Shown here piece by piece: positions 57,901 to 64,000 of a DNA stretch of 64,000 nucleotides (positions are counted from its first letter, which is position 1; each line of letters begins with the position of its first letter). The stretch lies in the NCBI GenBank assembly GCA_022575985.1, contig JAKSXM010000137.1, positions 12,852,001 to 12,916,000 of the forward strand. Reading direction: 5' to 3'. Source of the DNA: Anagrus nilaparvatae. Taxonomy: Eukaryota > Arthropoda > Insecta > Hymenoptera > Mymaridae. The translations under genes were made by a program, and so were the position numbers. Below the pieces are notes generated by a model. The model saw only the letters and a program-made list of their open reading frames with translations, had not been told where the DNA came from and did not search any database.

Positions 57901-58237
57901 TTTTAGCACCAAATTCTTAGGCCCTTGTGGTACCAAAAAACTGTTCAGATTTACTAGTATATAACTGCATTCAATTAAATTACTTACCTTAAAACGAAAA
58001 TATTAACCCCCAATTTTAAATTTAATTAAAAATAATATCGATTTAAATGTATTAGAAACATTATAAACGAAATAATTATTTCAGGTCCTTCATGCAATTT
58101 ATCGAGGAGCTTCTGTATTAAAAGCATCAATGCCAAAGATAAAAGACGTTAATGTTATCGATAAATACTCAAGAATAATATTTCCTGTAAGCTTCTTACT
58201 ATTCAATACTGGTTATTGGTTATTCTATACAATTTAA
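30428..58237 (+). CDS. Lcch3: Lcch3, GABA receptor beta-type subunit (nine coding exons)
   Basis: Pentameric Cys-loop ligand-gated ion channel subunit of the neuronal plasma membrane. In Drosophila, LCCH3 joins GRD to form a GABA-gated cation channel. Joined exons give 496 residues in frame. Signal peptide is about 1-25; sequon NVT at 41; WVPDTFF at 122-128; Cys-loop Cys166-Cys180 (13 residues between); TM1 about 246-268; TM2 from 275 with ATSARVALG at 274-282; TM3 about 308-330; basic cytoplasmic loop 337-446; TM4 about 477-495, then stop. TM2 carries the susceptible-type Ala at 2' (A280). All introns are GT/AG with consistent phase. Start: ATGATG opening a hydrophobic leader; the first ATG was chosen. 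The extracellular segment after DERLAF is short compared with Drosophila. No breaks were seen. Introns are filled with transposons. Confidence 0.96.
30505..32169 (+). other. Lcch3 intron 1, left part
   Basis: No repeat or gene recognised. A more balanced patch at about 31640-31860 has no open frame of interest. Confidence 0.5.
32170..32280 (-). repeat. Family A, right-end fragment, in Lcch3 intron 1
   Basis: 'aagtccatttcccccccccc', then 'aaaacgtcactttttcacgcc' (part), then 'cccctcccaatgaacc'. The core and left end are missing. The C run is uninterrupted for at least eleven bases. Confidence 0.6.
33104..33498 (-). repeat. Family A, full-length reverse copy in intron 1
   Basis: Begins 'aaaaacttataactggtttg', continues 'gatcatggaacatgttcac', has units 'tctaagtcctagaactgaaa' and 'ctaaatcgaaaatattctaa', and ends 'aacatgttccatgttaaaa'. 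Two extra copies of 'tcaggccctga'-like text sit in the core (33290-33312). Confidence 0.75.
33503..34100 (-). repeat. Partial copy of the 40.7-45.5 kb foldback
   Basis: 'ggcactaaggttcctcaaac' and 'atgccacagatatcaccaa' match, inverted, 44995-45070; 'ggttcctcattgaggaacc' and 'ttagcttcctgaggtcccaaa' (part) match, inverted, 41335-41430. A (CA)n tract at 33945-33978 replaces the TG/TACG tract of the other copy. Neither of the outer termini is present. The + frame at 33899-34117 reads through the CA tract and is not a gene. Confidence 0.65.
34686..34865 (-). repeat. Family A, left-end fragment in intron 1
   Basis: 'aatccttacaaccggtttgtg' (part), 'atggaacatgtt', four core units of the type 'ctaaacttgaattgttctaag', then a C run at about 34851-34862 where similarity ends. 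The 116-codon + frame from 34769 is the translation of these units (repeated SLNLN) and not a gene. Confidence 0.65.
35653..35762 (+). CDS. Lcch3: Lcch3 exon 2: N-terminal helix
   Basis: Follows a polypyrimidine tract and CAG; encodes residues 26-62, including [20 protein letters not shown] and PNFG. Donor G|GTAAAT, phase 1. The preceding intron is 5148 bp. Confidence 0.95.
35790..35998. mobile_element. Palindromic MITE in Lcch3 intron 2
   Basis: Ends 'aaagagaatatattctcaat' and its inverse 'attgaaaatatattctcttt'. The arms of about 90 bp are built of reiterated 'caatatattg' palindromes; the centre is near 35895 ('aacctaaaaactaaaaaaac' / 'tttttaggtt'). It lies only 27 bp after the exon 2 donor. 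Non-coding. Confidence 0.65.
37110..38140. repeat. Foldback element in intron 2
   Basis: The arms at about 37303-37600 and 37900-38130 are inverted copies ('cagtcctggtaggttgaaaaacc', part; 'gataatcggcagta' / 'tactgccgtttatcc'; 'cggggccttaaa' / 'ttaagacccca'). The left part 37110-37270 matches, inverted, 59700-59835. The loop 37610-37900 holds a different sequence beginning (aatag)n next to 'aaaataacttttatttgtg', which resembles the 3' tail of a non-LTR retrotransposon in reverse orientation. Confidence 0.6.
38141..38924 (+). other. Lcch3 intron 2, right part
   Basis: No feature recognised. The minus frame 38555-38791 is chance-like and has no family motif. Confidence 0.4.
38925..38992 (+). 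CDS. Lcch3: Lcch3 exon 3
   Basis: 68 nt after TTGCAG; residues 63-85, [20 protein letters not shown] then VNM. Donor ATG|GTAAGT, phase 0. Confidence 0.96.
39930..40380. repeat. Imperfect tandem repeat in intron 3
   Basis: Two to three diverged units of about 150-200 bp, each with a C- or G-rich block (39948-39961, 40134-40152, 40268-40278, 40305-40315) followed by 'aagaggttcaaa'-type text (40210 and 40348). The rest of 38993-40698 is plain AT-rich intron ending in an (AT)n tract at about 40672-40698. Confidence 0.4.
41846..41944 (+). promoter_or_regulatory. hAT left subterminal boxes
   Basis: Contains an inverted CGAGACGATACG at about 41846-41858, then ATATCGTCTCG at 41908-41918 and GTATCGTCTCG at 41934-41944, among further 'tatcg' repeats to about 41970. 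Such iterated subterminal motifs in hAT elements are transposase-binding sites (known for Ac); here this is inferred. Confidence 0.55.
42090..44157 (+). CDS. hAT transposase with BED zinc finger (one intron)
   Basis: Exon 1 is 42090-42350 and exon 2 is 42412-44157; a 61-bp GT/AG intron (42351-42411) joins phase 0 to phase 0. Product is 668 residues. It cuts and pastes the flanking element. Seen: BED-type finger C30-x2-C33...H55-x4-H60; FAVDGWT with D171 and [10 protein letters not shown] with D237, the first two acidic catalytic positions of hAT; CFAH at 269-272; [10 protein letters not shown]; an acidic stretch [18 protein letters not shown]; and the C-terminal dimerisation region from EWWRKH (591) through [13 protein letters not shown]. 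No stop or frameshift was seen. A frame opening at 42274 inside exon 1 reads through the intron, but the BED finger is in the 42090 frame. The third catalytic acid was not assigned. Confidence 0.92.
44275..44343 (+). promoter_or_regulatory. hAT right subterminal 11-bp tandem boxes
   Basis: ATATCGTCTCG at 44275-44285, then four exact head-to-tail copies at 44300-44310, 44311-44321, 44322-44332 and 44333-44343, 20 bp inside the right terminal repeat. Likely transposase-binding sites by analogy with other hAT elements. Confidence 0.6.
45547..45692 (+). CDS. Lcch3: Lcch3 exon 4
   Basis: 146 nt after TTTAG; residues 86-133, beginning [20 protein letters not shown] and including WVPDTFF. The short SHREEI segment replaces a longer acidic insertion known in the Drosophila protein. 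Donor AG|GTAATA, phase 2. Confidence 0.96.
45693..48104 (+). other. Lcch3 intron 4, left part
   Basis: No gene. At about 46300-46860 a more balanced block ('gcactaaagcgcgccaacccc', part) contains several copies of 'cccttcaataaaaccctttcg' / 'cccattcgattttgtcc'-like text, a weak internal repeat. A (GT)n tract lies at 47006-47024. Confidence 0.4.
48105..48285. repeat. Hairpin-family copy in intron 4
   Basis: Shares with 52779-52997 the order: 'gcaaagacgtattttctcgcc', part; 'gacccaaaccgcagtt'; 'taatttacgtgcgatttgagc' (part); 'cattctttatttttctgg'. The hairpin is imperfect here. Confidence 0.55.
49086..49422. mobile_element. 337-bp MITE-like element in intron 4
   Basis: Ends CCCTGTCAAAAAATTT and the inverse AATTTTTTTGACAGGG. 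The sub-ends 'ataaccataatatatgtta' and 'aacatatgttatgaccata' also pair. Non-coding; the centre is unpaired. No clear target duplication. Confidence 0.6.
50493..52110. mobile_element. 1.6-kb foldback element in intron 4
   Basis: The arms 50493-51160 and about 51565-52110 are inverted copies: 'tcggtagttcttagctattt' against 'aaatagctaagaactaccgg'; 'attttctggacgccctgaat' against 'tagggcgtccagaaaat'; 'aggcctatttgacgctg' against 'cagcgtcaaataggcct'. The arms differ by substitutions and by indels (the right arm lacks part of the inner third). The loop carries another repeat (51195-51460). Non-coding. It ends 320 bp before exon 5. Confidence 0.75.
51195..51460. repeat. Repeat nested in foldback loop, copy of 1250-1500
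   Basis: Inverted relative to the first copy; contains 'gaagactttcagtcttc', 'attatcaaggcta' and 'cactgagtaacg'. It occupies most of the loop of the foldback. Confidence 0.6.
52170..52330. repeat. Fragment with 'gacccataaaacct' phrase
   Basis: 'cgggttcagcgacccataaaacctgtag' (in part) resembles 9000-9030 in the 8.6-9.1 kb repeat. Only this fragment is preserved. Confidence 0.4.
52430..52587 (+). CDS. Lcch3: Lcch3 exon 5: Cys-loop
   Basis: 158 nt after TTATAG; residues 134-186. Contains [15 protein letters not shown], the disulphide loop that couples binding to gating, with the sequon NCT overlapping its end. Donor T|GTAAGT, phase 1. Confidence 0.97.
52779..52997. repeat. GC-rich hairpin repeat in intron 5
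   Basis: The most GC-rich block of the window. Two nested pairings are visible: 'agcgggcgaaaacac' against 'gcgttttcaccccgct', and 'ccagatcgca' (52934) against 'tgcgatctgg' (52984) around 'cctcggcttcgcctcgg'. Older copies are at 48105-48285 and 26396-26590. The frames on both strands here are by-products of the repeat. Confidence 0.6.
53671..53955 (+). CDS. Lcch3: Lcch3 exon 6: ligand-binding end, TM1, start of TM2
   Basis: 285 nt after TTTACAG; residues 187-281 plus one base. Includes the loop C region ([19 protein letters not shown]), TM1 and ATSARVAL. The frame runs on into the intron to a stop at 53969, but the donor CTTG|GTAATC and the phase of exon 7 show the true end. Confidence 0.97.
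54570..54800 (+). repeat. Two-unit tandem repeat in intron 6
   Basis: Two units of about 110 bp share 'gggagcaagacctc' / 'gggaacaaagctcc', 'caataaacaaccgaaatttc' / 'caataaataaccaaaatttc' and 'actcgaacccacctctaaa' / 'actcgcacctacccctaaa'. A run of about 14 C at 54590-54603 precedes unit 1. The rest of intron 6 (53956-56270) is AT-rich. Confidence 0.6.
54880..55160. repeat. Repeat fragment related to 23155-23190
   Basis: Holds the 21-nt string shared with 23166-23186 (54921-54941, beginning aaccggaatcc) and, 110 bp on, the phrase 'ttgggtcactgattacgatt'. Probably pieces of the same repeat as the 23 kb region. Confidence 0.45.
56271..56507 (+). CDS. Lcch3: Lcch3 exon 7: TM2, TM3
   Basis: 237 nt after TTTGCAG; residues 282-360. 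Completes TM2 ([19 protein letters not shown]), then TM3 and the lysine-rich start of the cytoplasmic loop. Donor GCAG|GTTTAT, phase 1. Confidence 0.97.
56839..57095 (+). CDS. Lcch3: Lcch3 exon 8: cytoplasmic loop
   Basis: 257 nt after TTAATTAG; residues 361-446. Contains [15 protein letters not shown] and KFPPSFRIS, conserved short motifs of the LCCH3 loop in an otherwise variable region. Donor AAG|GTATTT, phase 0. The preceding intron is only 331 bp. Confidence 0.94.
57626..57821. mobile_element. Palindromic MITE in Lcch3 intron 8
   Basis: 'aagacgatttttctcaagtg' on the left pairs with 'gcttgagaaaaatcgtctt' on the right; further in, 'tgacaaaatttaga' pairs with 'tctaaattttgtca' and 'gaagtatcgtgactgata' with 'tagtcgtgatac'. 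TTAA stands at 57622-57625 and 57821-57824, which could be a TTAA duplication, but the left end would carry extra bases. Non-coding. Confidence 0.6.
58085..58237 (+). CDS. Lcch3: Lcch3 exon 9: TM4 and stop
   Basis: 153 nt including TAA, after ATTTCAG; residues 447-496. [20 protein letters not shown] leads into TM4 ([14 protein letters not shown]). It is too short for a simple ORF search but matches the expected family terminus. Confidence 0.96.
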   Translation, partial: VLHAIYRGASVLKASMPKIKDVNVIDKYSRIIFPVSFLLFNTGYWLFYTI

Positions 58238-58286
58238 AACGTGTAATTGAAAAGAACTGTTTAAAAAAAAAATGCAATTACAATTA

Positions 58287-58329
58287 AATAAAAGTGAATA
58301 CACTTATGGAATAATGTAATATAAATAAA
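58287..58329 (+). terminator. Lcch3 polyadenylation signals
   Basis: AATAAA at 58287-58292, 50 bp after the stop codon, and again at 58324-58329. Which is used cannot be told; in such AT-rich sequence the hexamer also occurs by chance. Confidence 0.4.
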
Positions 58330-59270
58330 ATGTTTCTATAATTTTTCAAATTCCTGAGATAATAAAAACATAATGAATTGTATTTTAGACTGATTCTTAT
58401 TTATCGATTTTGATTGCTTTTAATCAAATTGGCCAAAATATTTTAAAAGTATTCTATTCATTGCACTATGAAATTTTTATGAAGAAAAGCATTCTTATTG
58501 TGCCAAAATACTTAAGAAAATAGAAAAATTTACTCAAGCAGAGCAATTATGCAAATTGTAATGCTAGTAGAGAAAAATGTATAGCGATTTTTTATAAAGA
58601 TATTTGAATAATAAAGCATTTGAAAAACTTTTTGTATTTCTAAACTTTCGCTGCATTAACAATATTCCATGTAAAAAAATTCTTTGATTGTTTGTGAATT
58701 GTATAAAATAATTTTTTTTCGTGAGATATTATAACTTATGGGTTATTAAATCACTAAAATATCCGTTAACATAAGTCTAAGCATTTTATATTAAATGCCA
58801 ATTTATACATATTTGTTTAAAGATGCCTTTTACAATTAATTTGTTAAATAAGCATCAGTCTACTGTATAAATTAATTATAAGGAACAAAATAGTATTAGT
58901 GAATTGTCTAAATATAATGTAAATTTAATTTTATGTCCTAATAAAAAAATGACAAAACTAAAGAATTAATCTAATGCATAATAATAAAAGTATTAAAATT
59001 TTGGATAAACTTAATATCGACGTTACTAGTGAAAAAAACACTAGTTCGATTCGATGCTAAAAACTATGTACTTACTCCGAACTATATTTATCATGTATTT
59101 TTAAAAGTTTTCGGAGGTTTTGTCCGCAGTTTAAACTAGCTAATTTTTTGCTGGTAATGTCGATATGTTATTACTATTGATTGGGTCCATGAAATATTTT
59201 AATATTCAAACAAAATACATTTTTCTTTTGATACTTAAGTTACTAAATAAAATTTTTTTTTTTTTTTTTT
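58330..59270. other. AT-rich sequence downstream of Lcch3
   Basis: No gene or recognised repeat; may include a longer 3' UTR. Confidence 0.45.
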
Positions 59271-59274
59271 GAAG

Positions 59275-59835
59275 GCAGGTCACTTATTCAAGAGACTATT
59301 GCTTGATTTGGTCCCCGCAACCAAACCTGGCCTAAAGGAAACGTTTAGTAATATCTAAAAATTTGTCAAAAATGTTATTACCTGTCAAGAAAAAATTTAT
59401 TTTGGGCAATTGGGACCTCTTTAAGACCCAGAGATACAATTATTAATTTTTCAGAAATTAATTTTTTTTTGAACCTGGGTATGATATGAAAAATTATTCT
59501 TTAATTATTTAGAGAATCTCCTGGTACCACTTTCTAGTAGTTTTTAAAAAATTCAAAATTGTATTTCGGGGTCTTAAAAAGGTTCTTGAGCCCAAAAAAA
59601 AAAAATTCTTGAAAATTGACGATATGCTAAGTTTTTCTACCAACTTGCAGAGTATTATCTGTTCATTAGTTGGGGAATTAAATTGAGCCTAAAAAAACAT
59701 ATTTTTTTTAAGTTTTTGGGTATTATCGTGGCCTAGAAGTCTAATTTCAACAAGGTTCCTTGAGTTTCTTGATAAATTTTCAAATGTTACTACTTAGGCT
59801 AGGTTTGGTTGGGGTCATCCGGTAATAGACTTTGG
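59275..59835. repeat. Foldback related to the intron 2 element
   Basis: The left end 'ccccgcaaccaaacctggcc' pairs with the right end 'ggctaggtttggttggggtc'. The block 59540-59600 ('tatttcggggtcttaaaaag') matches 38085-38110, and 59700-59835 matches, inverted, 37110-37270. Non-coding. Confidence 0.6.
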
Positions 59836-60856
59836 AACATCCGAAAACAATCTAGTTAATAACTAAAAAAAATATTCCTGAAAGCCCCAGTAGCAAAATT
59901 ATATTACTAACATAAATTAAGTTTAAAATCCTTTAACGCTAGCCAGGATTCATTAAAATTTAACTTAAAAGAAGGAGTTTCAAAACCAATAAAGCGTACA
60001 AATATTATTATTTATTATTTATCTTTAAGAAACATATTATGCTGCCAAATTATAATAAATAAAAGATTTCAAAAAAATCTTTAAAAATGTAGACTACAAT
60101 AATATAAATTAAATAATTAGTACTAATAAATTAATGTTATTAATTAGAAAATAACATAAAAATAAATGTAAAATAGAAATAAATAAATTAAGTAATAAGA
60201 GATTGCCAAAAATACTTAATTCAATTGTAGTTGATAAGTAATTAATTTTAAATTGTATTAAAAAAAAAAACCAATAAAAAATGAAATAACACCTAATGTC
60301 AAATTTTCTGTTTACATATCGATTTTATATATCACAAAAAAATTTCATATTTATTTTTAATAAAACATGCTTAAAAAATTAATTTATACTGAAATTATAA
60401 AATATTCAGCAGAACAAAAAAAATTTTTATTAAAAGAGTCTAAAGTGATAAACTTTCTTGAAATAAAATAAAAATCCAGTTATCACAGCCAGAATATTTA
60501 AATTATTTCATTAAGTTATGCTCATCATGGAAGTGGTGCTCATAAAAAAAAAAAATTAAGTAACTCAAAAAAGTATGTCTAAGAAGAAAAATAATACTTT
60601 CTAATTAAAAAATTTAGTACGTTATTTACTTTTAATAATTTTTATGTGTAAAACAAAAAAAATATTTAAATTTGTTATTATTATGTGCAATAAATGTTTA
60701 TGATGTTAAAATTATATATTCTATTGTTATTTTTTTACAAAACTTAAGTACAATATTGTAATAAATTAATTGCTGGCAATTATATCATAAATATACTCAA
60801 TAATGCATTCATGAATATGCTACATTTGATGCAATATTTTTTTGTTTTTGTAACAA
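59836..60856. other. AT-rich non-coding sequence
   Basis: Nothing recognised. Confidence 0.45.
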
Positions 60857-61240
60857 GGGGAGACCTTATAGGCATAACATAATTATGGATCAGTTTCAAA
60901 TAATCGTACCTGACACCTTCTGTTTATTTCAATGGACCTCTTGGGCCTAAGACAATAGAACTCAATGTTATTAGACAGATTATCAAATAATGTTGCCATC
61001 TTGCAAGTTAACTAAAAATATTTTTTCGCCCTGAATTATATATTGGGATTTTTAATCGCTAACACTCTATTTGTAGTAGTCTGTAATCCAAATCTCCATT
61101 TTTGGCCTAAAATAATAAATTTTTAGTTTGACTGAAAGGTATTTGATTAAATCACGAGGTGGCAGCATTTTTAGAAGATATAGCTTTTATCAACATTACA
61201 CCTTATTATTCTTAGCTCAAAAGTCCCACTGAAATAACCA
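60857..61240. repeat. Degenerate arm of the CAAGGGGAG foldback family
   Basis: Starts 'aacaaggggagaccttatag'. It keeps in order 'ttatggatcagtt', 'tcaatggacctcttgggcct', 'aactcaatgttatta' and 'cttgcaagttaacta' seen in the 13.6 kb element. The second arm is not recognisable. Confidence 0.6.
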
Positions 61241-63661
61241 GAGAGTATCAGATACGATTTTTGGTAAATATTAAAAAAAAAAGAAAATTTATAATAAATT
61301 AAACATAAATTTTATCTTAGTAATCGTATACAATAGAAATAAATAATTTTATACATAAAATAATAATTTTAAATAATTAAGACGATGATGCATACACCTA
61401 CTACCTAAAAAGAAAAGAAAAATTGTCATTTATTAAAAAACAGTAAATCATTTTATCAAAAATTGTAAATAGAATACTATTAAATTATTATATATATATA
61501 TTATTATAAATCATAACATATGATAAAAAAAAAGAATTAAAAGAAAAATGTATAAAATAAATGATAATAAATAATACGATAATAAAAAATTAAATTTTTG
61601 TTTTATTTGTGTATTTAAATACTTTCCTTTAAAATATCAAATATATTCTAGAAATATATTTTTTATTTAAATAATATATTTTATCATTTTTGAATAATAG
61701 TTTATAATTAATCTTAAATTTATTCAAGTAGAGTGTAATTAGTTATTATTTATTTTAACCCTTTTTTTTATTGATTTCTTTGTTAAATTATATTGTCGGA
61801 TGATTTTATGTTTGATCATATTTATTTTGTATTTTTACATCAAATTACATTGCTTTGTTTTAACTTTTTTAAACTATAGACTGATAGTTATTCAACTTTT
61901 ACTATAGTTATTCAATTTTTAGTATACTTTTTTTAAGAACTTGATTTATAGAGTAGATTTTTACTAGAATTTCGTCACTTAAAATATTGAATGAAATTCT
62001 GCTCCATTAAATTGGTCCCTAATTCTTTTGAAAAATGTTAAATTTCTTATTTCAACTTATTTATAAAAACAATTTTGATATAAACTTTTAATTTTTAAAA
62101 TATAAAATACCTTTTTGATCAAAATTGTCAGTTGAAAATTTATAGATTTGAATATTCTCTAGAATCGCAAATATTATTAGATGTTTTAGTGAAATTTTGC
62201 ATATAAGGGGTAATTTTATTATTTAAATTTTTTTTTCAAAAAAAGTATGGAAAAATGAGGATTTTTGTTTATAATTTAAAAAAATTTATTTACATTATCA
62301 AAAATGCAATTGAACGATAAAAAATAATCTCATTAACATAAATACAAAATTATATTATATTGCATTTATCTTTTTGGGTTTAAAATATTATCAAAATTAA
62401 TTAATCATAAAAGCCAATGTACTTGATTATTAATTACCAAGCAAGTATTTATCAGAAAAAATCTAAACAATAAAGAGATTATTACTAATAAATATTTTTT
62501 ATTTTTTATATATTGATAAGATTGACTATCTCAAGTTATATGCAAAAAAAAAAAATAATTTTCAATTTAGTTTGGAGATATTTTGATTTGCGGCTAAAAT
62601 AACATAATCAGCCATTCGTTGTCAAAATTTTGAAATACTGACGTCAAATTTGAATTTAGCCGGAAATTTTACTATGGATTATGATCAAATACTGTTTTTA
62701 TACTTTTCTAAATAGATTTCTGAAAAATTGTTAAAATAATGAACTATGTCCAAAAAACGTAATTTTGGTTTAAATTGTACAGATTTGCATTTAGACAACA
62801 AAAAATTCTGAATTTCATACTTTATACAGAAAAAAAATGTATTAAATGCGTAAAAATGTAATCAAATTGTAAAAAAAATTCAAACCATTGTGAAAATTTT
62901 TCTTTTTTTTGGATTTTGTTAAATTGGACATTTTCGTAAAGAAACTTTAATTTTTAGTATTTATATCTTGAAAAACTTTTTATTTTTTAAAAAGGTGTCC
63001 AAAGACCTAGAGATTTACCTTATATAGGCGTCAAATAAATTTTAAAAAGTCTCAAAGTTAGTGTATTAAAAAAAAAATCTTATCTTGTAATTTTTTAGCA
63101 TAAAAAAAATCAATAAAAATAAATACAAAAACTTTTTTTTCTTATAAGCAATATTTTTTATATTTAATTCTTTTATTTTTGCTTTTTATTGGGTATTGAA
63201 CTATATACTGCTATTTAAAAAAATTTTAATTATGAATTCTTTTATGAAAATTGTGATAAAAATAAACCAGTTTTTAATTTTTTTTTCTTTTGGTGTTTTT
63301 TCAAAAGACTTCTAGAAAAAAATGTTACTTAACAAAGTCGAAAAGGTTTGTTGACCTAAGACTTATGTTAAATTTAATTTTTTAATCACAAAACTACAAT
63401 TTAAACATAAATGAATCAAAAATATCCAAAAAATTCAAGATTAATTTAGTTTTTAAAATTTAATAGAAATATACTTCTAAAATATTGTACTCATTGTGTT
63501 TTCAGAATGAACTTTAGAATGGTATTCAATAAAAAAAACTTATTTTTTAATAAACCTAATATTTAACAAAAAGGCATTTTTTTCGATCTCAAATTTGTTA
63601 TAGGGTATACTTGTTAAATTATACTTACTCCTGAAATCCGGGTCCCAAATCATCAAAAGTA
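61241..63661. other. AT-rich non-coding sequence
   Basis: 2.4 kb with no gene or repeat recognised; (AT)n at about 61489-61501. Confidence 0.45.
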
Positions 63662-64000
63662 CACTGTAAAAAGTAACTTTCTTATATTAACAAAAAAATT
63701 AGAACATATTCGAAAAATTAGTAAATATTTGAAAAAATTTGTAAATATTCAAAAAAAATCGTAAATTTACTAAATTTAGTATATTAACAAAAAATTGGAG
63801 TATTCTCGATTTTTTTTTTTGTGAATTCGCAAGAAAAATTGATAATTTACAATTTTTTTTCAAAAATTTACAAAAAATAGTTTTAAATTTTCAAAAAATA
63901 GTTGTGAATTTACAACTTTTTTCGTAAAATCACAAAAAAAAGCTAGAATTCATAAATTTTTCGATAATGTTCTAAATTTAATAAATTTACGATTTTTATC
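63662..64000 (+). mobile_element. Palindromic MITE, copy 2, cut by the window edge
   Basis: Begins CACTGTAAAAAGTAACTTTC like the element at 21716-22184 and has the same internal 'cgaaaaattagtaaatatt' and 'aaatcgtaaattt' blocks. The right end lies beyond position 64000. Confidence 0.7.

Overview
The window is one stretch of a very AT-rich insect nuclear genome: spliced genes with canonical GT/AG introns, long introns and dense small transposons. Low GC and the Lcch3 sequence would fit a hymenopteran parasitoid, but the species cannot be fixed from the sequence. The clear host gene is a complete GABA-receptor beta-type subunit gene, Lcch3: nine coding exons on the + strand (30428-58237), encoding 496 residues, with every splice junction in phase. 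On the opposite strand at 1536-1720 lies a single exon that reads like the extracellular N-terminus of a second, alpha-type GABA receptor subunit (Grd- or CG8916-like). The rest of that gene would run off the left edge. The two would form a divergent pair of subunit genes.

Almost everything else is mobile DNA or its debris. Left third: a decayed BEL/Pao pol gene (about 10080-12675, minus) cut by a 120-bp TTAA-flanked MITE; two large foldback elements (5551-6716 and 13641-14640), each sitting in sequence of one dispersed family (called family A here); a non-LTR reverse transcriptase fragment (about 21040-21566, minus); and a 469-bp palindromic element (21716-22184) whose twin runs off the right edge at 63662.

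Within Lcch3, the introns hold further foldbacks and MITEs. The most striking is in intron 3. An apparently complete hAT transposon (41831-44378) has 16-bp terminal inverted repeats, a perfect 8-bp target duplication, iterated subterminal 11-bp boxes and an open, once-spliced 668-residue BED-finger transposase. It is nested in a larger foldback element (40699-45480). Introns 2, 4 and 8 also carry near-palindromic elements, so the Lcch3 pre-mRNA should contain several long hairpins.

Two patterns cut across the annotation. Family A has fixed ends around a GAACATGTTC-type palindrome, and a core of reiterated units that read roughly 'gggacttagaataattc'. Separately, a phrase of about 25 bp, roughly GGGTCGCTGATCACGAATTTT, recurs in either orientation inside several otherwise different repeats. 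No RNA genes, CRISPR arrays or bacterial-type operons were seen.
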